Assembly: GCF_027409185.1 (NCBI RefSeq)
Contig: NC_084463.1
Location: 72,277,852-72,341,851, forward strand
From: Cynocephalus volans
Taxonomy: Eukaryota > Chordata > Mammalia > Dermoptera > Cynocephalidae
Length of the DNA stretch: 64,000 nt
Direction: 5' to 3'
The notes beneath the pieces are model-generated. The model had not been told where the DNA came from. It did not search any database and saw only the letters and a list, made by a program, of their open reading frames with translations. The position numbers and the translations under genes were made by a program. Positions 1 through 31,639 of this stretch are shown here, piece by piece; within the stretch, counting starts at the first letter, position 1, and every line of letters begins with the position of its first letter.

Positions 1-79
1 TGTTGCTGCTTCAAAAAGTTGAGAGGTGGACATATAGCAAAAGGCCTCTTATAACATGTTGTACTGTTTCTTTTGCTGG

Positions 80-80
<1 letters not shown>

Positions 81-162
<82 letters not shown>
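81..162. repeat. (TG)n microsatellite
   Basis: About 41 uninterrupted TG units. Open frames across it encode only Cys-Val or Thr-His repeats and are not genes. A short AT-rich run (about 237-268) follows. Confidence 0.97.
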
Positions 163-163
<1 letters not shown>

Positions 164-269
164 TATGTATGCAAATAAATTTCTCCTAATCATAGCTTAA
201 TCACTTTTAACATATAAGAAAACTAAATTTGTTTTTTATATATATACACACATATATATATATATATAA

Positions 270-800
270 ATCAACTGAGAGAGAACACTTCCTAACTCAT
301 TCAATGAGGCCAGCATTATTCTGATACCAAAGCTAGACAAACACACCAGAAGAAAACTACAAACCAATATCCCTTATGAATATAGATGTAAAAATCCTCA
401 ACAAAATACTAGTAAACTGAATCCAACAACATTAAAAGGATTGTGCATCACGGCCAAATGGGATTTCTCGCGGGAATGCAAGGGTGGTTCAACATAACAA
501 AATTAATGTACTACTTATGTTAATGGAACAAAGGGGGAAAAATATGTGATCATCTCTAATAGTGTAGAAAAGCATTTAACAAAATTCAACACTCTTTCAT
601 GATAACAACACTCAGAAAACTAGGAATAGAAGGGAACTTCCTCAACCTGATTAACGGCATTTATAAAAAACCCACAGCTGACGTACTAAAAGGGGAAATA
701 CCGAATGCTTTCCCCCTAAGATTAAGACAAGACAAGGAAACACACTTTGATCACTGTTACTCAACTCTTACTGGAAGTTCTGGCCAGAATAATTTGGTAA
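270..800 (+). mobile_element. L1 fragment, ORF2 reverse-transcriptase region
   Basis: The stretch follows the conserved L1 ORF2 nucleotide order: the segment on aggregated cDNA-like wording 'ccagcattattctgatacc', then 'aaaatcctcaacaaaatact', then 'gcaagggtggttcaac'. Frameshifts and stops break it. This is an old, decayed, 5'- and 3'-incomplete copy. Confidence 0.85.
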
Positions 801-1324
801 GAAAAAGAAGTCATCCAAACTGGAAAAGACCCATGGCACCGTCATCAGCACAGCCCACTAATAAAGAACACAGAAATTCTTATGTATAGTTCCACGTTGA
901 CCCCACTGTGAAGAATAAACCGGGCAGAAATAGACTCTCCTAGAAAATATTTTATTTGGCCATCATTCTCTCAAAGTAAGTATGAGAAAACAACTGTGTT
1001 CGTAGCTAATGATAAAATATCAAGCTTTTATCTTGATAAAAATGAAGCAAAAATTGAAATTTTAGAAAACTTATATCCACCTTTGTGAGCTTAAGAGCTT
1101 TCCAATACGTAGACTTACCATGATGAAATTGGTGGTGATATTAACAAATATGAATTTTTGATATTGAGTAATGAAAGGGAATCAATAGTTTCCAAATGAA
1201 TGCATGATGGTACATGATTATGCATGAGTAAAAGATCCATTCAAAGTGCAAGATTCACCAATAGATCTTAACATAACAGAGAACAAAAAGTTCATTAAAC
1301 AGTAAAAAGATCAGTGATTATCAG

Positions 1325-1675
1325 GAGGTTTAAAGGTGAGAAAGGGATGTATAAGCAGAACACAGATGATTTTTTAGGGTAGTAAAACTAGTCTGTATGA
1401 TACTATAATAGTGGATATGTGGTATTATACAGTTTTCAAAACCCATAGAATGTACAACACTAAGAGTGAACCAAATGTGTAAACTATAGACTTTGGTTGA
1501 TAATGAAGTGTCAATTGTAGATTGTAACAAATGTACCACTGTGATATGGGATGTTGACAGTGGGGGAGGTTGTGCATGTGTGGGGAGAGTGGGTATATGG
1601 GAACACTGTACTTTCCACTCAGTTTTGCAGTAAACCTAAAACTAGTCTAAAAAATAAAGTTTATTAATTTAAAAA
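1325..1675 (+). mobile_element. L1 3' end (3'UTR plus A-rich tail)
   Basis: The end of the segment, with a G-rich 'gtgggggagg' patch, 'gggaacactgtactttc' and 'aaaaataaagtttattaa', has the form of an old L1M 3'UTR and tail. It may be part of the same insertion as the ORF2 fragment upstream. Between them (800-1325) I see only AT-rich sequence. Confidence 0.6.
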
Positions 1676-1847
1676 AATCATTGATTTGGTTTTTGATTCC
1701 ACATTCAAACTACCTTTAAGAAACTACCACTTGTCAAGTTTTGGCATAGCATCAAAAAAGAATACCAACAATTATCTGAAAATTTCTCCTTCCTCTTCCA
1801 AATACATACCTCTAAGAGGCTAAATTTTCTTCATTAGTCTTCATAGT

Positions 1848-2177
1848 CAGTTGACCCATGGACAACACGAGTTTGAATTGTGCCAGTACACCAACGTGGA
1901 TTTTTTTTTTTTTCAATAAATACTGTACAGTAATGTAAATGTTTTTTCTTCCTTATAATTTTAATAACATTTTCTTTTCTCTATCTTACTTTAAAGTATA
2001 CAGAATATAAAACATTTAACATACAAAATATGTTAATTGACTGTTTATGTTATCAGTAAGTCTTCCAGTCAACTGTAGGCTATGAGTAAAATTTTGGGGG
2101 AGTCAAAAGTTATATGCAAATTTTCAACTGCACAGTAGGTCAGCACCCCAACCCCCACGTTGTTCAAGGGTCAACTG
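1848..2177. mobile_element. Tigger/mariner-type non-autonomous DNA transposon
   Basis: It starts CAGTTGACCCATGGACAACA and ends with the inverse form (TTGTTCAAGGGTCAACTG), flanked by TA. About 330 bp long, too short to encode transposase. These termini resemble those of mammalian Tigger-derived MITEs. I cannot assign the exact subfamily. Confidence 0.8.
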
Positions 2178-3142
2178 TACTTCCACCAGAACAACATAAA
2201 ACAGATGAGATGCAGAAGCAGATATGAAAATCCAGCTGTCTTCTGTTAAGCCAGACTTAAAGAGCTTTGCTAAAATGTAAAATGATGCTACTCCTTTCAG
2301 TAAATTTTATTAAATTATTTTTTATAAGAAGTGTTATATTAACATGCATTTGTTGTATTTTAGTGAATTAATATTTTTAAATTTAATAAATAGTATTAAT
2401 TAACACATTAAATTTTTAAAATTTCTAAAATGGTAAATACACAACACACACAAACACAAGCTCTTTAAGCTCCTCAATAATATTTAGGATTGTAAAAGGA
2501 TTCTGAGACCAAAAAGTTTAAGAAATTATGCACTCATAGATTGATTGCATGTATAGTAGGGCATACTCACTGAAATGTTACATTTCTAGAAAAAATTTAG
2601 GTCTGTCTTCAAAGCTGACAGCCAGTTATGGAATGTCCGTCAACAAGTAGTTGTTAATGTGGAGAAGAGTGAACTCTTTTCAGCTCCAGTACTTAAGTTC
2701 TTTTCATAAAATATGGGAAACAAGCAAAAAGCCTAACAAATGATTATACAATTCTTCCCATTCAGATTGAGAGGGCGAAGAAAGAGAAAGATATTATTTC
2801 CAAACACAAGAAAGAAAACAGGAATCTCAAGTGTGGTTTAGCAAGAGATTAAAAAAAGAATGTAAATGTTCTGAAGTCCCTCCCACCTGGACTATATACA
2901 ATTTGCAGTCCATCACTTATCTCTAGCAATCTACATCATTTCACTCAGCCTCAATTTCCACATTTATGTTATGAAAAAAGGATAAAATATCTCCTGAGGT
3001 TTTATGGATTAAACGAGGCAATATATTAACCTATTTGAAACAACATTCACCTATTTGCTTAAAATAATGAGTCTATAATGACATTGTGTTTATTATCATT
3101 AGGAGGGCAAAAAAGATGAGACTAAACCCCTGTTCTCAAATC

Positions 3143-3757
3143 TGTTGGAGTGAGCAGGACTGAAGCCATGTTGGGACCTAAAAACGCATGGGCTTTAGGG
3201 AAAAAAAAGTGTTTTTTTTAGCATGCATTTCTCTGAGTTCCCTCTTTTTCCATGGTTATTTGATATTTTGAACCTTGGTTAAGGGGCAAGATGACGTCAT
3301 TTATGTAAATGCAAAGTTGTTTTCCAGTCATCCTGGAGCTGCAGAGTTGCACATACTATCCAAAGGAAAACCAAGAAAGATATCAATAAAGCTATACTGA
3401 TTCCACCCCAAAGCAAATCAAAATCCTGTAGGATCTTAAGATAACATTAAGGATAAGAATGGAAGCCAGATGGACCCTTGACAAGAATTTCCACCTGGCC
3501 CCTTACACAAACCCCTCCCTTCTGCTTTCCACTTCCTACATTCCATTCTCTCAACCTCCTCTTTAAAAACCCCTCAGTAAATGTGAGTCCTTGAGATGGT
3601 GTTAAGTCTGGCCATCTCTTTCAAGATTTACTGGGGAGATGGATTAGTTTACCATCTCCTCAGCTGAATAAAGCTGCCTTCCTATTCCAACAATTTGACT
3701 TTTGGGTCGTTTGTTTCTGTTTTGGTGGCGGGCAGCTGGACTTGGGGTTCAGTAACA
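3143..3757 (+). mobile_element. Solo ERV1-like LTR (615 bp)
   Basis: The element begins TG, ends CA and is flanked by a 4-bp direct repeat AATC (3139-3142 and 3758-3761), as expected for ERV class I. An AATAAA signal (3667-3672) is followed by a short pyrimidine-rich R/U5-like segment. No internal retroviral sequence adjoins it, so it is a solo LTR left by recombination. The family name is not assigned. Confidence 0.7.
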
Positions 3758-3887
3758 AATCTAGGTACATGTGAGAATTCAGCAAGAGGATAAAGAATTA
3801 CACTGCCATTTACTTGTATTTTATACAATATTTTTACTGCGTACAAATAACATAGAAATCCTTATACATTATTAAAACTGACTACCC

Positions 3888-4908
3888 CATCTTTCAATTG
3901 TGTTCGCAGCTGCCACCATGGCACTCTATTGCCAGTGCTGCCTCTAGCTTGCCGGGCTGGAGAAGGGGGGGTAAATAAGGAGGTCTCTGTACCCTAGCTT
4001 CTACAAAGCAGACTGCCTGCAAGTCGACCAGTAGTAAAGCAACCAGGAAACAACTGGGTACAAAAGCCACTCACAAGAGTGTGCCCTCTACTGGAGGGGT
4101 GAAGAAACCTCATCGTTACAGGCCTGGTACCGTGACACTCTATGAAATTAGACATTATCAAAGTCCACTGAACTTCTGATTTGCAAACTCCCCTTCCAGT
4201 GTCTGGTGTGAGAAATTGCTCAGGACTTCAAAACAGATCTGCGCTTTCAGAGCTTGGCTATTGGTGCTTTGCAGTAGGCAAGTGAGGCATATCTGGTTGG
4301 TCTTTTCGAAGACACTGACCTGTGTGCTATCCATGACAAACGTGTAATACTATGCCAAAAGACATCAAGCTAGCATGCTGCATATGTGGAGAATGTGCTT
4401 AAGAATTTACTATGATAAGAAAAATTTCATTCTAAAAAAATATTTCTCTTCTTTCTGTTATTGGTAGTTCTGAATGTTTTTTTTTTTTTTCCCATGGGTC
4501 AAAAGGTACCTAAGTATATGACTGCAACTGGAAAAACGGGACAGAAATCAGGTATTGGCAGTTTTTCCATTTTCATTTGTGTGTGAATTTTTAGTATAAA
4601 TGTGGGGATGTAAAGCATTAATGAAAATCATCATGTTTCAGTGAACAAGTTTCAGCAGTTCAACTTTGTAACAATTACAAATAAACCTGTTAAATTTTTC
4701 TGGACAATGCCAGCATTTGGATTTTCTTAAAACACGTAAATTTCTTGACAGCATCTAAATGGTGTTTGTAGCATTTCTATCACACAGTAGATTCCATCTA
4801 TTCACTATACTTCTGAGTTGTCCTACATGCAAGTACATGTTTTTAATGTTGTCTGTCTGCTGTTCCTGTAAATTTGCTATTAAAATACATTAAACTATAA
4901 AAAATAAA
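3888..4908 (+). pseudogene. Processed pseudogene of histone H3.3 (H3-3A type)
   Basis: An intronless copy of an H3.3 mRNA: part of the 5'UTR, the coding region (about 3994-4402), the long 3'UTR and a degraded A-rich tail. The body matches H3.3 codons (ACAAAGCAGACTGCC, CCTCATCGTTACAGGCCTGG, the GCTTAA end). The 3'UTR resembles H3-3A rather than H3-3B. The initiator ATG is CTA at 3994-3996, and single-base deletions (for example in the RYQKS segment and before the TMPKD segment) break the frame. A 15-bp target-site duplication (TAAAACTGACTACCC, 3873-3887 and 4909-4923) shows L1-mediated retroposition. Not functional. Confidence 0.93.
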
Positions 4909-5096
4909 TAAAACTGACTACCCAAATAAAGCCAAATAAGATAATCTCTTAAATAAATAGAACTCAAACCAAAAGCTATTATACTAGACGGCAGCCCATG
5001 AAATTTTAAAAAATATTAGTACAGCTCAATAGGACAGTTTGTTCAAAACATACAAGCTAAGGAGTTAGGTAGACTCATATTCAAATTTTACTTTAC

Positions 5097-6108
5097 TGCA
5101 CAGCAAAAGAAACAATTAAAAGAGTTAAAAGACAACCAACAGAGTGGGAGAAAATATTTGCAAAATATACATCTGACAAAGGATTAATATCCAGAATATA
5201 TAAGGAACTCAAACAACTTTACAAGAAGAAAACAAGCAACCCAATTAAAAAATGGGCAAAAGAGCTAAGTAGGCATTTCTCTAAGGAAGATATCCAAATG
5301 GCCAACAGACATATGAAAAAATGCTCAACATCACTCAGCATCCGGGAAATGCAAATCAAAACCACATTGAGATACCATCTAACCCCAGTTAGGATGGCTA
5401 AAATCCAAAAGACTATGAACGATAAATGCTGGCGAGGCTGCGGAGAAAAAGGAACTCTCATACATTGTTGGTGGGACTGCAAAATGGTGCAGCCTCTATG
5501 GAAAATGGTATGGAGGTTCCTTAAACAATTGCAAATAGATCTACCATACGACCCAGCCATCCCACTGTTGGGAATATACCCAGAGGAATGGAAATCATCA
5601 TGTCGAAGGTATACCTGTTCCCCAATGTTCATCGCAGCACTCTTTACAATAGCCAAGAGTTGGAACCAGCCCAAATGCCCATCATCAGATGAGTGGATAC
5701 GGAAAATGTGGTACATCTACACAATGGAATACTACTCAGCTATAAAAACGAATGAAATACTGCCATTTGCAACAACATGGATGGACCTTGAGAGAATTAT
5801 ATTAAGTGAAACAAGTCAGGCACAGAAAGAGAAATACCACATGTTCTCACTTATTGGAGGGAGCTAAAAATTAATATATAAATTCACACACACACATACA
5901 CACATACACACACAAACCGGGGGGCGGGGAGGAAGAAGATATAACAACCACAATTATTTGAAGTTGATACAACAAACAAACAGAAAGGACATTGTTGGGG
6001 GGGAGGGGGGGAGGGGGGAGGGAGGGAGGTTTTGGTGATGGGGAGCATTAATCAGCTACAATGTATATCGACAAAATAAAATTAAAAAAAAAAAAAAAAA
6101 AAAAAAAA
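5097..6108 (+). mobile_element. 5'-truncated young L1 (ORF2 C-terminus and 3'UTR)
   Basis: It is flanked by a 15-bp duplication (CAAATTTTACTTTAC at 5082-5096 and 6109-6123). It holds an open L1 ORF2 C-terminal frame (about 5298-5867), a CA-rich stretch, a strongly G-rich 3'UTR tract (about 5996-6029) and a poly(A) tail. The intact frame and exact duplication indicate a recent insertion. The minus-strand ORF across it is a shadow. Confidence 0.95.
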
Positions 6109-6173
6109 CAAATTTTACTTTACAGAGTTGCTGAAAGGATTAAAGCTAATGTGCTTTAAAGTACCTAACACCT

Positions 6174-6555
6174 TGTATTAGTTTGCTAGGGCTGCCATAG
6201 CAAAATAACCACAGATTGGATGGCTTAAACAGAAATTTATTTTCTCACAGTTCTAGTGGCCAGAAGTCCGAGATCAAGGTATTGACAGGTTTCGTTTGAG
6301 GCCTCTCTTCTGGGCTTGTAGATGGCCACCTTTCTTTGGTCTGTTCTCATGGTCTCCCTCTGTGTGTATCTGCATCCTAATCTCCTACTCTTAGAAAGAT
6401 ACCAGTCATATTGGATTAGGACTCACCCATATGATTTCATTTTACCTTAATTACCTCTTTAAAAGCCATATTTCTTAATATAGTCACATCCTGAGGTACT
6501 GGGGATTAGGATTGCAACATATGAATTTTGGGGGGATGCAATTCAGCCCATAGCA
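6174..6555 (-). mobile_element. MLT1-type MaLR LTR (ERVL-related)
   Basis: Reading begins TGTATTAGTTTGCTAGGGCT and continues through a segment on 'cttaaacagaaatttatttt' and 'tcatattggattagg' to 'cagcccatagca'. This is the reverse complement of an ancient MaLR LTR whose canonical end is a polyadenylation region with AATAAATTTCTG. No clear 5-bp duplication survives. The MLT1 subfamily is not assigned. Confidence 0.7.
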
Positions 6556-7512
6556 CATCTCAATTGTTAAAAGCATCTAGCACTTGCCAGGCACCGAGAT
6601 GATCCTTGATATAGTAGATATTTAATAAGCAAAAAGAAAAAAAATAAGGATATTTTCTAAAAAGATTATATAGCATTCCATTATAACAAGGGAGATTAGT
6701 TCTAAAATTTAAGCATACTGGGTTGTTCTGACTGAAGGACTTCTAATTTGACTCCTTGAGGAAGCTGATAATCCCTTCAGGAATCACAACAGGTCCAGGA
6801 TGGAAGACAGAAAAGTTAATAATGTTTTCTGCCTATTAAGTTTTTTGGGAGAAAAAGAAAAACTTCACCCTTTACATACCCTCTATAATGGCAGAAAGAC
6901 TCTCACTAACACGAGGTCTTGAACCTAGGTGTATTCATTTGACTTTACCTAAATGTATCAGCACATCAGGATGGAAACAAAGGCAAAAAGAGAGATTGGA
7001 GGATAGAGAAATTTTCACCCACCCATCCCAGTGTATTTGCAATTTAAAAGGATCTAAAAGAGTTGTGGGGTGAGAAGAAAAATGTAGGGTTTTTAATGTT
7101 AGGCCTCCTTTTCTATCTGGCCTCAGAAGTCTGCCACAGACCAGATCCAGGAAAGGTCAAATATGACTGGGTCCAAAAAGGAGGTTGCCTGTTTCTCACC
7201 TCCTCATCCCATCAACACCTATGCAACAAATCAATTACACTATTTTTTGAAAATCCTAATGCCAATTTACCTGTTTATTAAGAGTTTTTTTAATACTGAT
7301 TCATTTTTCATCCAACATTATAACATAAAAAGCCACTGGACATTGTCATCTAAAGGAATTCTCATAAATCACATTATTTGAATAACAGTAAGTTGTTTCG
7401 TGAGTTCGGTTTTTTACTTAATAGCTAGCATTTGAGTGCAATGAAGAAATATGAAAATTACTTTTTAAATCAGAACAGGAAAAACATTTTGATGATCCAC
7501 TTTTTAAAGCAC
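6556..7512. other. Intergenic sequence 3' of BIRC2
   Basis: I recognise no gene or named repeat here. Short open frames at 6888-7381 overlap each other and lack any recognisable domain. The minus strand has an AATAAA (7274-7279) that could be a distal BIRC2 polyadenylation signal. Confidence 0.5.
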
Positions 7513-7518
7513 TTTATT
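7513..7518 (-). terminator. Candidate BIRC2 polyadenylation signal
   Basis: AATAAA on the minus strand about 490 nt past the BIRC2 stop codon. The region 7519-8004 would be the 3'UTR. Other candidates exist further on (7274-7279), so the true transcript end cannot be fixed from sequence. Confidence 0.35.
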
Positions 7519-8004
7519 AAGATGATTCTCACAAACTAGAGGAAAGCCTGTTTACCAGTAAGAGAAAAATCCTTATTTTATAACACAAGAGAAAAGTACC
7601 AAAGAGAATTTGGCACCATAACTCTGATGAACTAGAGTTCTTGGTTTCCAGTTCTTTTAATATACACTGTAATGTAGTACTCAAAGCTTTCAGAAAGAAT
7701 ACCAAATCCAGTAACTCCTGAAATGATACATAACAAGCACTAACACTATTCCTTTAGTTTCTATGTTCACACATGCATACTAATATAGCTCAATAAACAT
7801 AAATCTTCCCTTGTAAATAAACAGATTAAGATTAAATATAATACTATCTTTTTTGCAACAAGATTATTAGTACCAAAGCACAGTAGAACACAAATGTTAC
7901 TAATTAAAGAGCCAATAATTCCTTTTTTACTTCAGATGGCTTCAAATGTTCAACAATATTTTAAAGACTTTTCTACACAGGCTAATATATAGCCTATTTT
8001 TCTT

Positions 8005-28827
<20,823 letters not shown>

Positions 28828-30074
28828 GAGTAGGTGATGGTACTTTTATGGCTAAAACCACATTATATTTCTCTTATCTTCACACTAAATTAAATTTTTA
28901 CGTACAGAAAGGAATCAAATGATAGACTCCTACTTATATAGAATTTACTACAGTTTCTTTACTGGATTTATATCTGAGTTTATATTCAGAGAGAATGACT
29001 ATCTCTCCTAAATTACAAAGATACTACTTAGTACTCTTTCGGATATTAATTTTTAGGTAACCCAAGTACTATCTGCTCATAATTTGGTGTGATACTAAAC
29101 CAAAGTCCTGAAAAAGTTGATGCACTTCTGAAAATATGCTAAAACACCTTGATTTTTCAAGGAGGTTTATATTCTCAAAATTCTAAGCAACTATAGAATA
29201 CTTAAATTATGCCTTTAATTTGCCTTTGGGTATAAACTATGAAGCCTGGATATCAGGTCAATTAATGATTAGGGCATAAGAGTAAAAAATTATATGCAGG
29301 CTTTTCCTACAAGCACGTTAATATGACATCCAAAAAACTCTTATTTTATTTTAGTAAACAAAAGTAATTAAAGTCTTCATATGGTCACATTATCTAAAGG
29401 CTAATTTCACACAGTTTATCATAGTATTTACTTAAGAGGGTCAGGTTAGCTTCAGTTAGCAACTTTTGGGAAAGTCAACACCCACAAACTTTGTTGAACC
29501 TATGCCTGTTATGGTGTGCATGATGTCAAATGAATTTTGCTTAAAGCTCACAAACTGTTAACTCTTCCATTTCTGTTAAATATTATCTATATTTGTCTCC
29601 ATCTCCTGTAGCATCATGTTTTCTTCTAACTTTGCACACTACTTTATTATACTTGATCAACTGAAGGTATTTTCTCCATAAACTTAACTAGTTAACCACA
29701 AAATTTCCACAGCACACACTTTCTCACACTGCATTTAAAAATTAAAAAAACCTGTTCTTCATTTGAAGACCATTCAGCTGTAATCAGTCATGTTGCAATT
29801 AAAGATCAATCAATTTACCAAAAGATATGCCTTGTCCTTTCTAGTATCATCACAAATGCCGAACAAATTATTGTATTACCAACAGAATTACGGCTTATGC
29901 ATAATGTATCAGTAATTATCAGCCTTCTTTCTGAAAACTTTTCAACATTTTAAATATATAATTCATACACAAAATTACACTCCACAGAATTCAAACTATA
30001 TCCCTTTATAAAGTTTTGGGGTCTCCATGTGGGATTTATTACTGCAGGGGAAAAAAATCTTCAGGGCTGTAAAT
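28828..30074 (-). other. BIRC2: BIRC2 5'UTR part of exon 2
   Basis: A strong acceptor (TTTTGTTTTCTCTTTTCAG|ATTTACAGCC) sits at 30075-30093, so exon 2 would begin at 30074 and carry 1247 nt of leader before the ATG. A long structured leader with an IRES has been reported for human cIAP1. The extent here is inferred from the splice site only. Confidence 0.75.
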
Positions 30075-31236
30075 CTGAAAAGAGAAAACAAAAGGTATTT
30101 TAGAAAACTGTATTTGCATGGCAAATAGAACTTACAGACTCTTCAATTTATTCAGTAAAGTCTAAGAACGATTTATACTCTAGGTAACATACTTAATTCC
30201 AGTAATTTGTCACCAAAACTTTCTAACTGGGAAAGCTCTTAATTAAAATAAATAAATGCTATATACCCCCCACAGCATTAACTATACATGTCTTTTAAAT
30301 GTACAACTTCGAGGACAGATGAACATTTCCACAAAGGAAAACATTTCATCCTTGCTCTCCTTCCCTTTCCTGGTTTAAAGATAGTATCTCCGGCACATTG
30401 CTGGAGGCAAAAGGGGACAGTGGTGAAAGAGCCTCCAGTACATCCCATCAGCAACAGTACAGGCAGTAATTAAACAGTGACGTTATTTTTTAACATCAAG
30501 TCTACAGGACTAGGAAAGTGGCCTAGTCTGGTAAAAGTAAAATGCATGAGGAAGAGCTCATTAATGTAAAGCCTTAACTCTACCAAGCAACTGAAAATAT
30601 AATACCACGGCCTGTGAAACACTTGCGTGAATGCTTTAATTGCACCAGGTTTATATCTTTAAATAATGAATCTTTATCTACAAACACCGTACTGCTGATG
30701 TTGCTCTCTTTACGCAAACTGCGGCTGGGCAGGGGATAGATTGGAAGGGAAAAGAAAAGAAACTAAGGGATCTGTATATTAATTTCCAGACGTTATTTCT
30801 CACAACACACAATAGACTCCTAACTGAAATGGCAGAGCTCAGTTGGAACTACCTGAAATTCGAGATCTCGCCGCCACACTGCCTTCGTTTCAATGTATTA
30901 AAATTAAAGGAATATCTAAGGCTAAGCTAAAAACTTTAAGAGAAAACATCTTGGTCAAAATCCGAGGGCCGGAAAAGTGGGCGGCGGCCAGAGAAGGCTT
31001 CAAAACAAGTCATTTAAAAAAAATCACTTTCGACTGCAAGTCTCGAAGTTGGGGCTTCCAAATGAAAGAAAAGCCTCGGCGAGAACAGAAAGCAGAGAGC
31101 CCATGGCGACCCTCGGCCCAGGGTCCCCAGGCCCTGTCCTCCCTCGCCCGGCCGCAACATCAGGGAGTGGGCCCCCGCGGGAATGCGCGTCCCAACCCGC
31201 CTGGCGCGGCCCGGGCGCGGAAGAAGCTGCACTCAC

Positions 31237-31380
31237 CACGGAGCCGGCGCAGCAAACACGGAAGCAGCACGGCTGCCTGCAGGCCTCCTCAGACCGGGGA
31301 AGCTGCGGCGCCGACAGCAGAAGCTGTTCGCCCGGGTCGGCTCCGCTCCGGCGCTCCACAAACCCCCGCCCTAGGTGGGC
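31237..31380 (-). other. BIRC2: BIRC2 non-coding exon 1 (5' boundary uncertain)
   Basis: A consensus donor (CTCCGTG|GTGAGTGC) ends at 31237 inside the CpG island. Paired with the acceptor at 30075, it defines a 1.16-kb intron 1. The transcription start is not visible and is placed only roughly. Confidence 0.6.
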
Positions 31381-31396
31381 CAACGCTGACGCACAT

Positions 31397-31404
31397 TGAC
31401 GTCA
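31397..31404. promoter_or_regulatory. Palindromic CRE (TGACGTCA)
   Basis: Exact full-site CREB/ATF element in the BIRC2 CpG island, about 160 bp upstream (in the sense of BIRC2) of the exon 1 donor. Function not shown by sequence alone. Confidence 0.7.
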
Positions 31405-31639
31405 GCGCGCCCGACCGGGGGACCGCGTCAACCGCCGCGCGAGGGCGCTCGGGAGTCTGCGGCCGGAAAGCTAAACCGAGCGCGCGTTCCGCGGCCCGGA
31501 GACGAACCTCCCGGAAAGACCGCAGGAGGCCGGGAGCGCCGGCACCCACCTGGGGCTGCGCGGTGGTCCCTCGGGGGGATGCGGAATGTCCGCATCTACT
31601 CGGTGTTCGTGTTTAATTTCGAGGTTCGTGCACCTTTAA

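Larger units (their letters stand above)
31080..31560 (-). promoter_or_regulatory. BIRC2: CpG-island promoter of BIRC2
   Basis: GC-rich, CpG-dense sequence in an otherwise AT-rich region. It contains a perfect palindromic CRE, TGACGTCA, at 31397-31404, and several GC boxes. The long plus-strand frame (30843-31616) and its shadows arise from the low stop-codon density of GC-rich DNA and are not a gene. Confidence 0.85.

Noticed and set aside
3-200. Open frames over the first 200 bases
   Set aside because: They are translations of a TG microsatellite.
5219-5716. 165-codon minus-strand frame
   Set aside because: Antisense shadow of the L1 ORF2 C-terminus at 5298-5867; the same shadow recurs at 24,786-25,352.
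30843-31616. 257-codon plus-strand open frame and several overlapping frames in the BIRC2 CpG island
   Set aside because: Arg/Pro/Ala-rich low-complexity translation in GC-rich DNA on several frames at once; no domain. It is a compositional effect.
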